NCBI RefSeq assembly: GCF_051020765.1
Contig: NC_134934.1
Location: 12,104,001-12,168,000, forward strand
Length of the DNA stretch: 64,000 nt
Source: Lasioglossum baleicum
Taxonomy: Eukaryota; Arthropoda; Insecta; Hymenoptera; Halictidae
Direction of reading: 5' to 3'
The notes under the pieces were generated by a model that was given only the letters and a program-made list of their open reading frames with translations, was not told the DNA's origin and did not search any database. Made by a program: the position numbers and the translations under genes. Positions 1-12,680 of the stretch are shown piece by piece. Every line of letters begins with the position of its first letter. The first letter of the stretch is position 1.

Positions 1-1128
1 CCCCTTGCTTGATGCTATCGCGAAGTCTTTCCGACATTCAACAATCCGTACTAACAATTTCCTTCGTCTTAAAATATTGGCGCGAGCACGCTCGTATCTT
101 CGGTACCTCGGAAAATTAAATGGGGCAATATTTGCTTCAGCTTTGTACGTTCAATTAAGGAAAACAAACTCCATTGTTGTGGTAGTCTATATCGTACTTT
201 ATGTATTCACATGGAGAGATTTCCAATACATTTTTGATAGATTTTTTACTTTATTTTATGGGGTGAGATGGAAAGTACCATTTCTATTTTAACCAGATTA
301 CGATATTTTAAAAAACAGGTTAATATTAATTTTATAAAATCAATACACATTATACAAATTGGTAAAATGGACTTCCTTTTACAATTTCTTTACTCTAATC
401 GATTATTTTAATATGATTGTTGTTTTTTCGCTCTACAGATATAGTAAAAAGAGTTTTGTTTGTCTTGTGTCTTCTCAAGCTAAAATTTTTAGGTTTACAA
501 GGGATTTTTCGAGAGGAACGTTGTCTTGTTATTTTCTTTTTAAGGTAATGTTGCTCGTCGAGGAACATCAGTCACCGTTGTTGAAACGAGTATAGCGACA
601 GATAAGCAGTTTAGGGACGCAACAACGTGAAAAGAGGTTACATCCGCGCTGTGGTCGTGATGTGTCGTGGTCTTCTTTCACGCGGGTGGGGTTCACGAAA
701 ACAATAATGCACAGGGGTGTGAGGAACCTATCGATCGGCAATCCGAAACAATGGCCTCGCCTAGTAACAAATGATCGCCGCCTTATCTTAGGAAAGATGA
801 ACACTGGCGCAACGTCACGGTCAGCTCACCCACAAAACTTGCTATTTTGGCACTATTCGCATCGAACAATACTTGTCCATTTTTACGCTTCGGTATACCT
901 TACTACCGCAACGATTCCATCTTATTTTTGAACGATTCTCGCAATCATTTCAATTTTCGAACAATGAGATACTCTGACTCTTTTGTCGTTCAAGAAGAAT
1001 TTCAGTGATTTTTTTAAAACATTCTCGTAGAAACAAATAATTGATTGAAATGTGCCAATTACAATTCGAACGCAAAACAAGTTTTACCTTTTCTCGGATG
1101 ACAAAGAACCGTCTTTACCAGCAATCAA
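1..1128. other. AT-rich non-coding stretch
   Basis: No gene is visible. The stretch is AT-rich, with a slightly more GC-rich patch around 600-800. The open frames are short (95 codons or fewer); the longest opens on TTG rather than ATG and shows no recognisable domain. No terminal repeats or microsatellite were found. Confidence 0.6.
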
Positions 1129-1132
1129 TTAA

Positions 1133-1910
1133 GGTGGAGTGGGGTAAGTTCGCCCTAGTTTTTTCAAAGTTGGACTTTAAACTGATGTATTATATTTTCA
1201 GTCTGGTATGTAAAAACTTAACGTTCTTGGTATCAAACTCTTGCCATAGTTATTACTGATGAATTAGTATTATGTGGGATTCTAATTTTGATAACATATT
1301 TACAAAGTGCCAACTAGACCGCACTTGTCCCGAAAATGTGGCAAGTCCGTCTCTGAGAGTTAAAAATGATTTCGTACCTTGTTTCAAGTGCTACGGGACA
1401 AGAAAAGAAAAGAATTAACAAGCCTGCTATAAAATGCTTTTTATTGCATTACATATATTGTTTAGTTTTATAGTTACCTATACAGTACGGACTTACCCCA
1501 CCGTGATAGTACGGACTTGCCCCGTGTAGTAATATTTACGGGGCAAGATCATCTTAGTGTTTTTCTCAATAAATTTTAAAAAATACAATAAAAACGGTTT
1601 ATTTAATGTAGACCTACATCAATATTTGTTGTACTTACCTAAAATAATAACACAGAATATATTAATAACTTGTAAACTATTGCACGTTCAGGGTAATCTC
1701 AAAGTTGTACGTGTACCTCGCACATGACTGTTTGGCATTGGTTGATTTAAGCGAGGAAAACGCCTTTATTCTTGGGTGACATCTACGTAGAATAGTTCTT
1801 ACTAACTTATACTACATTAATAAATACAAGCTAGAGAAGTTTCGTCCATATTATAATAAAAAGAACCAATTAACGGACTTGCCTCGTAGACGGACTTACC
1901 CCACTCCACC
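1133..1910. mobile_element. Non-autonomous DNA transposon with TTAA target duplication
   Basis: The element is 778 bp long. Its left end GGTGGAGTGGGGTAAGT is an exact inverted copy of the right end ACTTACCCCACTCCACC, and the match runs a few bases further with one mismatch. It is flanked by TTAA at 1129-1132 and 1911-1914. The motif GGACTTRCCCC, a variant of the terminus, recurs inside at about 1488, 1513 and 1874, plus inverted forms near 1343 and 1538, as expected for subterminal transposase-binding repeats. A perfect 10-bp stem (CTTGCCCCGT with ACGGGGCAAG) lies at 1516-1547. No transposase frame is present. TTAA targeting is known for piggyBac and Sola3; the GGTGG start is not the usual piggyBac CCC/CAC start, so the superfamily is left open. 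Confidence 0.8.
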
Positions 1911-1914
1911 TTAA

Positions 1915-3384
1915 TTTCTAAAATCATCCTGTCTGCATCATCAGCGACCACAATTCGGACGCCACGTCCAAATTGACTACTTTTTAAATAAGAGGGAGAT
2001 GCATTGACGAACAGGGTTTGGCGTTTAGCATGCGAAGGTCGCTATAGCAAATGAAACCGTCCCTCGTTCCCGAATTCAATTCCATCAGTCAATACATCCC
2101 CTCAGAGGCAGCAGGGGTGGCACATTCGCGGATCGCGAGGACGGTGTCTCGCTCCTCGAAGATTTCTTCGAAGAGTTCTTCGAAGAGAGCTCTGCCTCTG
2201 CCGGCTTCCTCCTTGATACCAGAACAAACTGCTCGCCTCGCGGAAGAAAAAAGGAATGATTGTTCGGCGTGGCCGCGGCGCCGTTACCGTTCCCATCGCG
2301 TTCCCTCGACATTTACCTTATTATGCCGGTCGATGCTTTCCGTTGCTCGTTATCGCGGGCCCATTAAAATTTTTCTGCACGCTGTTCCCGCCGCTTTTCG
2401 TCCAACGGGTTCCGCTCGAATAATAAAGTGCTGCTGCCTGCTGCCGTTGCTGCTGCAGCTTCTTTGGTTATCGAGAGGACTCCGATACGTTGTCATAGAA
2501 CAAGAGGACCCTCGAGGAGCCCGACAGTCGTCGAAATCTGCTTGCACGTGCCTCTCTCTCTCTTTCTCTTTCTCTTTTTATGTACAGTTGTGTGAGTTAT
2601 GCATGTACACTGAATGCGAATAAGCAACCCGAGCCAATCAGTTCACCTAATGGAGATCGATAGCCATAAGTCGATCTTCCACGGTGCACGCAGTCCTTCG
2701 ATCGTACTATGCGAATTCCGTGTTGCAGACGTCTTCTAAGTGTATATAATGGGAGTGACGTTTTTTCTTTGTTTGAGACGAATGTTCGACGATTTTTGGA
2801 GATCAGGCATTTCCGAGAGATAAAATTCCCGTGAGAAAATTGGGAACCGTTTCTTAAGGAAATTCGATTCATTAGACTTGTACGCATTTTTAAGATCAAG
2901 CATTTTGGTTAACAATATTGCTTTGGTTCCTTGGAAAATTATATTGGCCCTAGGAAGACTCGGGAGAGGGTGACTCTCCAACCCCAGAACAAAAATTAAA
3001 CATAGAAAATGAAAAGTGTAGCATATGAACTGTCTATAATATTTTAGAAAAATTATTCTGATGATCTTTTCAGTTCATTGAACATCACTTCTTTCATATT
3101 TTAAGACGTTCCACATAATGCCAAATAATTAAATTACGACGACGAAAATGGATATAAAAATTTTCTGTACACTAATGACAAATACCATCGTAACGTACTC
3201 TAAGAAACAGCCCACAATGTAGCGTGCGAATTTTTTTGATTAACGCGACACAGTAGTTGGTGCGCGTGTGCAAAGTGAAGTTATCTTTCGGACGGCCAAT
3301 ATCAGTTAATTGCGCCAGAATTGTTGACGACGTAATTGTGTGTTCATCCTATTTTCTTCAATTTAAATTCGCCTAGTTTTCTAC
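1915..3384. other. Non-coding stretch, mixed composition
   Basis: No supported gene. An ATG-initiated frame of 190 codons (2051-2623) is open on the plus strand, but it includes serine/arginine low complexity and a C/T-rich tail and has antisense open frames over the same bases, so it is read as chance in GC-rich DNA. A short tandem repeat lies at 2152-2187. From 2730 on the sequence becomes AT-rich. Confidence 0.5.
2152..2187. repeat. Three tandem 12-bp units, TTCTTCGAAGAG type
   Basis: Units are CTCCTCGAAGAT, TTCTTCGAAGAG and TTCTTCGAAGAG. The unit is nearly self-complementary around TTCGAA. The alternating TTC/GAA triplets resemble a heat-shock element, but the spacing is zero or three bases instead of two, so a functional HSE is not claimed. 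Confidence 0.7.
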
Positions 3385-3809
3385 ATGGATATTGAAGCAT
3401 CAGGTATGTACTTTCATCTGCAATTATTGTTAACACAAAGATGTTTAAAATAAAAATTGTACATACTGTTAATATGCTCTGTTCTATGAAATACTATTTT
3501 TGTTTAAAAAATATTGGTATGCTTACTTTAGCTAGACTTATACAAGAAGTTCTTAATGGCACACCGATTTTTTTTACTAGTTCGAAAAAATGTCTTATAA
3601 CTAATATAAAAAATTAAAAAATGATTCCCCTTCTTTGCCCTTTCAATTGTTTACAGGTAGTAAATGCTAAGATTGCCTACTTCTGTAGTAATGATAATGA
3701 AAGCAACGATGGTCAGGAGCTTGATGATGATGATGATAACAATGAGGATATAGGACAATATTCTTATTGCATATTATATCTCGCTAATCAAACTACAGAA
3801 ATAATTTAG
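3385..3809 (+). CDS. Weak candidate two-exon small ORF, acidic peptide
   Basis: I do not recognise a family. An ATG at 3385 opens MDIEAS and reaches a good donor, CAG then GTATGT, at 3404. A pyrimidine-rich acceptor with two possible AGs four bases apart (3656 and 3660) follows about 250 bp later. Splicing to the second AG keeps one frame open for 55 residues to TAG at 3807-3809. The product is strongly acidic, with a run of five Asp (LDDDDDNNED) and no membrane segment. Splicing to the first AG gives a stop after ten codons. The intron is AT-rich and of normal insect size. It could equally be the acidic N-terminal remnant of a transposase gene, or chance. Confidence 0.15.
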
Positions 3810-4822
3810 TGAGAAATTGTTATTTTTTTAATTAGAATACTATGGACCCTTGACCCCAATTAACCCTAAGTAACTACTTTTCCGAAGATAATTATTAAGC
3901 AGTCTTTTTATAAGCATTTCTAACCAGAGTATCAAATAAAATCGTATTTTATATTTTTGTCGTCGTAAATTGTTAATTTGGCCTTATGTGCGTCTGAGTT
4001 CCAGCAAAAATTTAATCAGCGGAACAAGTATGTAGTTGTAAAATAAATATTCCCTCATAATCGAGCGCTTCCGTTCGAATTACAAGCTCCATACAATAAC
4101 TCACGGTGCGCAGAACCTCCGAGAACGCTAGTTCTTTCATATTCCTTAGAAATTCCATTTCTCCTATCTAAATTTCTTTCCTATCCAGTGTCACGGTTAG
4201 AATTCATTGTACGCCGAATGCGGAGTCAAGGTAACCCAGTTTTCCCCCCACCCCCTGAAGGAACTGGTAAAAAGGACCGCGTATTTCCCCGTATCTGTTT
4301 GATTTCTGTAGCTCGCGGCTGTCTAGTATGCCGGTCACACCAGAAACCGGAAAAAAAAATGAGAAGGGAAACAGAGTCGGGGCCCCGAGTGACCCGTGTC
4401 TCTTTGTGACCGACGGGATACGCGTTGTTTGTACAGATAAGGGCACAGGTGGGGCACAGTGGACAGTGCCAGCATTTCATCTCCACAAGGTCCGTTCATT
4501 CGTCCGTTTTTTAGTTTCAGTTTATTCAACGATAAGGCGGACGTCGCGGACGGAAACGCGGCCTTTCCACGATAGCACCGTAAAATCGTTCTTATACTAC
4601 ACACTCGAATTCATGCTTTAATTCGTCCCTGTATGCTCGGAATCTTCCAAAACATTTTTTGTTCGTTGCTGTTACGAAAGAAAAGGAACTTCGCCTTGTA
4701 ATCTTAATTCTATAGACGGTTTCGTGAAAATCTCGTGGAAAAATGTTTAAACAATTTTTATATTGTTTCATTCATTTTGTTTTATATGCTCAGGAATTTA
4801 TTTGTTAAAATGTGTCTTGTTT
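3810..4822. other. Non-coding stretch
   Basis: AT-rich to about 4200, then a GC-richer patch (4200-4620) in which both strands carry overlapping open frames of up to 97 codons. None has a domain and their antisense overlap argues against coding. No repeat was recognised. Confidence 0.55.
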
Positions 4823-4826
4823 TTAA

Positions 4827-5035
4827 CCCTCTGTACACGGAGCTATTCTAACACGGAAATTAAACATTTCCTCCGACCTAGAATAATTCCATTTTATACG
4901 AATTTTTTTCTTTGTATGAACATAAAAGTGATATAATACCTCATACAATACTTGAATGTAAACAATATTTTGAATAATGGTACAGCAATTTTTAATAGTG
5001 ACTATATGAGTCACCACTCGAGTGGCTTAGATGTT
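4827..5035. mobile_element. TTAA-type MITE, decayed, copy 1 of a family
   Basis: The left end CCCTCTGTACACGGAGC follows TTAA at 4823-4826. The right side, around 4990-5035, reads GAGTCACCACTCGAGTGGC and then a degraded tail, where an intact inverted end would read CTCGAGTGCAAAGGGTTAA. About 115 bp of the left half match 59744-59860, sharing the core ACATTTCCTC(C/T)GAC. This is the pattern of a piggyBac-like miniature element. It has no coding capacity and the right terminus has lost its TTAA. The family assignment rests on end sequence and TTAA only. Confidence 0.55.
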
Positions 5036-5173
5036 AGTTTCAATCTTTGTCATTAAAAATGAAAATTATGAATGCAGCATTTTAAAAATTCACACTCTCC
5101 AATACAATTCTACAGGAACATTGTTATTAATTAATGAAGGACATTCTAAAATATTGTCACTCAAGGAATCATG

Positions 5174-5227
5174 GTATATAAAATGTAGATTGGAGACACA
5201 GTATATAAAATGCAGATTGGAGACAGA
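5174..5227. repeat. Two tandem 27-bp units
   Basis: Units at 5174-5200 and 5201-5227 start GTATATAAAATG(T/C)AGATT and differ at two positions. This is a recent local duplication with no evident function. Confidence 0.85.
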
Positions 5228-7380
5228 AAATATTTAAATTGTGGATACATTCTGGATTCCGGTTGGAGGATGGGAGAAAGAGAACCAATTTCGCGTTTTT
5301 CACAGGCGCGACCGGCGCAGGATCGCGTGTGCGGATCGAGCGATTAGAAATCGTTCTCTCAGATGCACTTTCGATGCGCTCGGTACGTGTAGGAGCGAGC
5401 AGCGCCGCATAATAGAATGACGGGCTCACAATGCATCGCGTCTGCGAGTTACAAGGGCCCGCGAGGAGAGTGTTAAGTGAAAGTCAGGTAAAATCCCTGA
5501 CCACGATGCTCTCCGACCCTCCATTTGCCTCGGCGATCCGCTGAAAGCCGCGTCGCTGCGAAACATTTCGCGCAATGAATTTTGCGAAACATGTTTGGCC
5601 TGCGCCGTGCCAGGCCAACGCCCTGCGTTAATTCAGGATCGTTTACTGCGATTCCCAACGCATTGGACCGTCGCGATTCCCTAAACATCTCTGTCTCTCT
5701 CTCTAAAATCCAAACACCAAATTTTATATAAGAAAACATAATTTGGGAAGGGGAAGAATTTTTAGTCACCTCCTCTTGGAATTTCTATTAATTTTAGATT
5801 TTTGAGGATCTTCTCATATGTTCTTTAGAATAGAATAGTTGCATCTTCCTGGATCTCCTCTTGTTTTCGTTTAACACTTTAATTCAACAAATTGTGATTT
5901 ACTCAAAATTACTACATTTTTTAAAAGAACGCACTAAATTGTACGACGAAAGTGTGCAATGACAAATTTTATCAAATTTTACCATTTTCAGTTACAGAAA
6001 ATTGTCAGGGTTAGGATTCTCTGTGAAGACAAAAAGTAAGTGTTTAGATATCTGCTCAGAATTTTGATCGACACGAAAAAAACTCTGCACATATTTAATT
6101 TCTTCTGTAGGTGAAGACAACGCTTATTTTTTCAAAAGCCACTCACAATTTGCAAGACGTACTGCTTTGATCTTTAATACGAGCTGTAATGAATGACCGA
6201 GGGACCCGAACATCCCCGAAGAGCATCCTCCAGTTACATCAACAGTTCTCACGTTGCCCTCGGTCTCCCGTGTCTCCTTTTTCCAGCGATCTAGGATAGA
6301 TCGCAGGAGAACCGTCCGAGGAGGAGAATCGTTCTCATTCACACTTCGAGGCAGGAGAAAATAATCCGCGGCGATTGCACGCGCGATTTCCCTCTGCCGT
6401 CTGCTTTGGCTCTCCTCCTTTTTTTGGGTGGTCCGCAATTTTACGGCGATCCTAATCCCGAAAGGCATTATTCGTGCCACGACTGTCCCCGGGACTTAAG
6501 GCCCCCTTTTGTCGCAGGCCCGGTAAGAATCCACCCCCGGACACCTCTTCTTACTGTGCGAAGTGCGTTCCTCGTCGACGCGTGAGGAGGCACGTTACGG
6601 GCGTGAAACGATCCGTAATTTGTCATGGACAGGGCCCATAACGTGTCTCCGGAATAAGGTCACGACTCGACCTCGCACAGGATCCTCTGTCCGGATGAAT
6701 GGACCGTTTTGTCCACCCGAAACCGCACCACTATCCCGCTTTGTCCCGAACGACGAGCTCGTCCGGAAATCCTTTCATATTTAATGGATCCGCCTTCGGA
6801 CGTTTAAGATAAACACACTTGCTGGCCGATTTTTAGCAAATCCGAGAAACGGATCTGAACTGTCCCTCGGGGCCTCTTGGGTCCGTGATTTTCTGCGATT
6901 TTGGGGATAATTTGCTGGGGAAGTTGTGGGCGGATTCTTCATCCCCTAACCCCTTGCGCTGCAATAACAAGTCAAATTCGCGATGAAGATTTCGAACAGA
7001 ATCTATGAAACATGTATGACTATTAATTTGTAATTGCTATTATTTCTTCTTCTAGCAAATGACCGACAACCAAGAAAGTTCGAATCATTGTAATCGTAAA
7101 ATAACTCGTAGCGCAAGTTGTTTCACGATGTAGATTTCGAAATCCATGAATTCAGAAAGAACCGTACAGTCATCAATTTTCTGGCCCATAGAAATATCTC
7201 GCAGGAGAATTTCCTCCATCCGGTGCGCTTTTTTACCGTTAATCGATACTCGAAAAAACGGAGCACAGGGTGCAGTGGCCGGCGAAACGGAGAAAAAATC
7301 GTCCGAAACCGGACGAAACCTCGTGTTCCCATGAACCTAACTGTTCCTGGGCCCTAATATTTGATCGAATCTCTGGTTTC
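5228..7380. other. Non-coding stretch, GC/AT mosaic
   Basis: GC- and CpG-rich patches at 5290-5660 and 6180-6900 surround an AT-rich interval at 5750-6120. Open frames (up to 118 codons) occur on both strands without recognisable domains. A possible decayed TTAA-family end, TAACCCCTTGCGCTGC, starts at 6947. Nothing else is recognised. Confidence 0.5.
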
Positions 7381-7439
7381 AATTGAAAATCAACAACGAG
7401 CCCGATCGGGAGAGGGAGAAGCGTTCTTCCGTTTCACCA

Positions 7440-7980
7440 CGAGAGGAAGAGAAAGAGAGCGAAAGCGAGAGAACGAAAGAAAGAGAGAAAGAACACCGGC
7501 TAGGTAGACAAAAAAGGGAGTCGAGGAGTGTAGAAAAAAAATCGTCTGCCCTAACGGATTCCGGGTGAAAGACGTCGAGGGTAAAAAGGCCTGATCGAGG
7601 CTCGGAGCGTTGTTTGAAAAAAATGCACTGTTCCGTTTTTCCTCGGCTATGTACATCTTGCTGGCCTCTCTGTGCTCCTTCCTCTCAGCACACTCGTGAC
7701 CCACGGGCCTTATCTTTACGATATTTGCGTGCATTATCTCGCGGCGAATAGACGACCCGGGATTTCTTCGCGGCGAGCTTCGTTTTCGTTTGTCGGGAAA
7801 AGCGGTACAGTTCTCCTCCTCTTCTCTCGTTCCTCGGACTAATTCCTCAGGACGAAAGCTTCCCGGGCGATCTCCTTTTCAACAGCAATTCCTTTCTCCT
7901 TCGTTTCTCCTTTTCCCCTCTCCCCCTAATCTTTTTGTTCCTTTTTCTACGCCCCCTCTCTCTCTCTCTCTTTTTCTCAA
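7440..7980. repeat. Purine tract followed by pyrimidine tract
   Basis: Positions 7440-7492 are almost purely A/G (GAGAGGAAGAGAAAGAGAG style), and 7887-7980 is strongly C/T-rich with a (CT)n core near 7955-7968. The open frames over these tracts are low-complexity artefacts. GA tracts can bind GAGA-type factors in insects, but nothing here shows that. Confidence 0.6.
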
Positions 7981-9601
7981 GCCGCGAACCACGGTGAAAA
8001 ATAATAGTCGCCTTCCGGCACCCTCCCCCTCGATTACTTCCTATTACGACGTTACGCCGGTAATTAGCATAGTCATCCACAGGTGGTTGATCGTGAAATA
8101 TATCGCCCAGCTCCCGTGGTAGTATATAGGTATTCTACATAAAACGGAAGACCGGGATCCCGGGAAAAAGTCTGACGGCGAATCCGCCGCGGAATAATAA
8201 GGACCGGGGAGCACGCGGAAGGATAATCGACGCTAAGGACGCCGGCTTAAGGACGACGGAGTTCCCTGAGCAACTACGGCACCGGGTTCTTCGTGAACTT
8301 TGTTTTTGCGACACGCGCCCAGAGCCGGCGTTTTGTTGCTTTTTCGCCGACGGGGCGGACCTTTCAGCGAATTGAATCGCTACGTTGTTGGCGAGCCGGG
8401 CTTGTAATTATCGACCGCGATGCCTGTGTATCGGCATCTCCGTTTTAATCCCCCAGAAAGAAGTCTGGTTTATTATATCATCGAGATTAAGCATTTTTAT
8501 TTTTATACAATTTCCCATGACCACAAAATAAATTTCATTATTAATGAGGACACATTTTGTCTGATAGTGTGTTTAGTCAGTGTGTTCAATTATTTTTCCA
8601 CATCATTTATATAAATTTACATTTTTTACAATTAAGTAAAATAGCTTTTGGGAGTTCTCAATTTCCTCTGTCATTCGTACAATCATTATTTAATTTGTAT
8701 AATATATGAAATGTATAAACTTATGTACGTATATAATTTTGCACCCTGAATTTTTAGGCTTAAGAAAATAAAAGTGGTCATTCTTTTAATGTAAGAAAAT
8801 TTCGACAAGTATTCCCCAGTCCACCACTTTCATTTTTGTTATGTTATGTCAAGTGTGGAAGTGCTCTCTGATTTACGATGCCAGAAAAACGTGACCACAA
8901 GTGCACCAACGTGAGGGAGTAGAAAAAATAGAAATTTGTGGCATCGTCACACGAAGCTAGAGGAAGCACATGTCGTTTCTGAATTTAGTCCATGTACCGA
9001 AGGCCTGCAAGACATAAACTAACATCCACGGACAGCCGGACGCCACATGTGCCAGTCCTGACCAAGGGTCATTTCAACCGTTAGCCGTCGCAGGCTAATT
9101 TCTCAGAATCCTGGGAAAGGAAATTAGACGGGTTCTGTCTGTCTCCTAAAAATACATTGCTCAGTTAGCTGCTCTTGTGAGACTATAGATGTATACGAGA
9201 ATCATCATTAAGGAGGAAATATTGCTGTCCATCATTCGTATAGTCCTTTGGACAGCGTGTAATCTATTAGTTGCTCGTATATAGAATTATTTATACAAGT
9301 ACGCGAAATAACAGCTGCAAGAGGTGACTACAAGTTGAGAAATTCTTATTGCTTGCCAATTTGATCGTTGGGTTCGTCTATCCTCTTATAGAGTCTATAT
9401 TTAATGAAACGAATTAAGAGAAGAACTACGAGGATTTGATAGGTATGATGCACAAATAAGAATTTGAAAGTTAGTATAATAAATAGTATGGTAAAGTTTA
9501 CAAACTCCCTGATAAAATGCACTGATGTTAGACATTTTAAACAGTAAAATACAAAGTCTAATAATAATAATATCAATGAATTATGAATAGAATTCAGAGC
9601 A
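7981..9601. other. Non-coding stretch
   Basis: GC-rich to about 8430, then AT-rich. A weak inverted pair (AAAAGTGGTCA near 8770 and CCACTTTCATTTT near 8823) is visible. The frame 9346-9576 on the minus strand is hydrophobic only because of AT-rich codons. No gene or mobile element was recognised. Confidence 0.5.
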
Positions 9602-9628
9602 GAGTTTATAGAGTTTATAGAGTTTATG
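9602..9628. repeat. Three tandem 9-bp units
   Basis: GAGTTTATA, GAGTTTATA, GAGTTTATG in direct tandem. Confidence 0.85.
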
Positions 9629-12600
9629 TTAGGAATTCTTATTTACCGCATAAGAATATTGTTTACCGTGTAAAATATTTCCAAATATCCAAGTGCACAG
9701 GATTCCGCCATCCCTCACCGTAAAAATAAGCTGTAAGATCGCAATCGAAACGCAAAGTACTGTTTAAAACAAGACCGTTGATCCTCTGGCAGTCGTCCAT
9801 TCACTTCGTCGACGCTCTTTTCTCCGCGCATTAGCATCCCGTCGAAAAATCCGCGCACGTTGACCCCGGCATCAAACAATTCGTCGTCGAGTGATAAGAT
9901 AAACCGTGACCCGACAGCTCCAGCGAAAGGAGAACGGGCGACGGGAATTAAAAGTAAAAAAAAAAGCGAAAAAAAGAAAGACGCACACGGGGAACTGCGA
10001 AGGGTTTTTTCCCTTTTTTTGTGTAGGTGGATCGTTTTTCGGGAATAAAGAACGGGGACGAGCGCTGGACGATGCGCGCGCTTCGTTTGAAGTTAATCGC
10101 GACGTGGCATCAGTCTGCACTGGACAGCCCTCATGCGTCTCTCTCGCTCTCCTCCTATTGAAAAACCGTTTATCTGATAGGATGCTTTGTTTTAAAGTGG
10201 ACCGTTCATTGTCGAAGGCACGGACCTGCCTTCGCATCGATGGACGGGGGACAACGTCGGGGACACGTACCCTTGCGAAGCCTTCCTCGGATGGCTCCTG
10301 GCGTCCCTTCATGGGATCATCTTCTGCGATTAATGTATAGACATCACAATGATGCAGACATTCCACTTTTGTTTCTACATTTTTTGTTGCGCTATAGCAA
10401 CCAATAACTTCTGCGTGCTTAGACCCTAACAAATTTTCCTGATTAAGAAGAAGAAAAAAGAGTGTCCCAATGAGCCAATCAATGATCCTATTCCAAAGCA
10501 ATTATTATCAACAACCTATTTACTTCTAGAAGCCTTGATTCTAGGTCCTGATTAACTGAAGCTTAAAACTGCGAAGATTCGCACGAACATGCCCAATAGT
10601 CAAACCACTCTGATGCCCCCACAGATTGAGAACAACTTTCTCGATCAAACAGAAGCTGAACAAGACCACTCCACCAAGCCAGCACCGCCAGCTCCAAGAT
10701 CCCATGTCCTCTCAGCGGAGCGTTCGCCGAATCAGCCGTCAAAGAGTAGGTTCGCAGGCGATCGCCCACATGTTACGCAACGGTCCCTGTTCCGCCTATC
10801 TCCCGTAAGGTTTCCAAATCATTGGAAAAATAACCGTAACCCATTTACAGTATCCAACAGTGTTGTACATCTCCCCCTCTATCCGCGGAAGCCGTTGGAC
10901 AAACCGAGGCCTCGATAAGCGGGTATCGCGGCCGCCGCGCTGGTGTCCTCGAGTGTAAATCAACGAAAGTCCCGCGGGTTGTACGCTAGTCAAAGACGGG
11001 CTTTTTTGCATCGTCTCGGTAACGAGCCGTAGTCAGAGCCGCGCAGACAGGGCCATTTTCTCACCGAGAGCCATCGGAAACTTTCTCTGTGTGGCGGAGA
11101 CGCGGATTTTTCAGGCGGCCAGCCTCGGCGCGCACAACCGCGCACACCTCTTGCACACACGGGTCGCCGCGCGGGGTCAAGAATGCCCTTAATAAAGTAA
11201 TCACACACAGAGAGTACGCGCGCGTGGATCCGCGATACGAGGCGCTCGTTACGCGCGGAATAATGCCACTTTCCTAAGGCAGAACAACTCGGACCTGCCC
11301 TCGACAGCCTGTTAATTTATGCGCGTTCCCCTTTTTCTCTTACTTCCCGCCGACGAGGCATAATTCAACGCTGTTTGGTAATCCCTGGACAACCGCTATG
11401 CCGGGAATGAAATTACTTTGTCGTCGACGGATTGATACGCCGCGCAGCTCGCATCCACCGTCGTCTAGCGCGGGAACACCTGGACCACCTGACCGGCAGC
11501 TGAAATTACCATAGCTGGGCCGTTTAACACGGTACCGACGTTGTTTTTGAGCTACCATTTTCAGGACTTGTCAACTTGACAATGTCAAGTAGTTTAGATA
11601 AAGATATGTTTCTCTAAATTTTCGATGAATATTGCAATGAAATTTAACCACAGAACCTGGTTAAATATTAGTGTGAACTATATAAGACCGGCAACCTTAT
11701 AAGTCGGTGATTAACGTGTTAATAACCAGGGGAATTATTGCTGGACCCATCGCCACGCGGAGATTAAAACCCCGCGTAGCTTGCAGCCGAACAAAAGAAA
11801 TGCAATTCGTATGATTGTTGCAGGTTGCGTGCGGAGAGGAGTGTTCACAGACAACGAGGGTCGCGTGTACCGGTGCGCGTTAATAAAGATTGCCGCATTA
11901 AGCGGATAGATACGCGACTTGTCGAGTAGAGGCCTGTGTGCACCCGGAGAATCCCTTTATTAGGGAAATAAAGAAATGCCTAACGGATACGATGATAAGA
12001 CGCATTGAAAACGTCTCGCGATGCGAGGGCGACTATTAACATTAATGAAACGGAGTATATCCGCGATGGCGGTCTCTCGAGCTTGGTGTTCGAGAATAGG
12101 CTCGAGACTGGGCTCGAGTCCTGGGCTCGCCTCGGAACGGGAGAAGATCGTAGATAAGCGGTGCGCGCTAAACCAGCACACGTTCGTTGCTACCTGTACG
12201 GCAAGGAGAACCGTGTTCCGGTCACTCCAGGCCTTTTCGAAACTGTTAGGTTTCCCAGCCGGCTTTCACGCCTGTAATATACTAGCCGATTGGATAACTC
12301 ACGCGCCACGAGTGCCGCGACCATTTTTATCTGGCCCCTCGGAAAATGTCAATGTTGTCGCACAGCACCGCCGTCCGAACGCCTGGCTACACCATGCCGT
12401 TAATGATGACGTTTATTAGTCGGCAATTAAAACATCAATGTTTGTTGCACGAGGCGAATAAGCTTCGCCGATTGTTGGCATCGGATACTGACATTTTTAG
12501 AGAGGCGAGTGATCATGAATTGTATTCTTAATTGGTCACCAGGTTTCCGATGCGTCTTAGAGACTTTCTTTAGATAGCTTTCCAAAACGAGGCGTTTAAA

Positions 12601-12680
12601 CGTTTAAACTATTTTGATTCTCGAAACTAGAAGACGAATTTTAAGTAATTACGATGAAAATGAATTGATGTAATTTACAT
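9629..12680. other. Non-coding stretch, GC-rich with AT-rich islands
   Basis: No supported gene. The minus-strand frame 9872-10501 (209 codons) looks signal-peptide-like at its start but opens on TTG; see the rejected list. A possible single end of a TTAA element is at 11711-11722 (AACGTGTTAA, inverted TTAACACG); no partner end was found. At 12096-12135 the phrase GGCTCGAG recurs about every 13 bp. A perfect 16-bp palindrome, GTTTAAACGTTTAAAC, lies at 12594-12609. Confidence 0.5.

Noticed and set aside
2164..2187. Heat-shock element from alternating TTC/GAA
   Set aside because: Spacing between triplets is zero or three bases, not the required two.
2051..2623. Plus-strand 190-codon ATG frame
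   Set aside because: Low-complexity Ser/Arg and Leu/Ser stretches arising from the 12-bp repeat and a C/T tract. No domain or splice support.
9872..10501. Minus-strand 209-codon frame with a signal-peptide-like start
   Set aside because: It opens on TTG, not ATG. The hydrophobic start comes from AT-rich codons, the rest is Arg/Ser/Pro low complexity, and a 144-codon plus frame lies over it.
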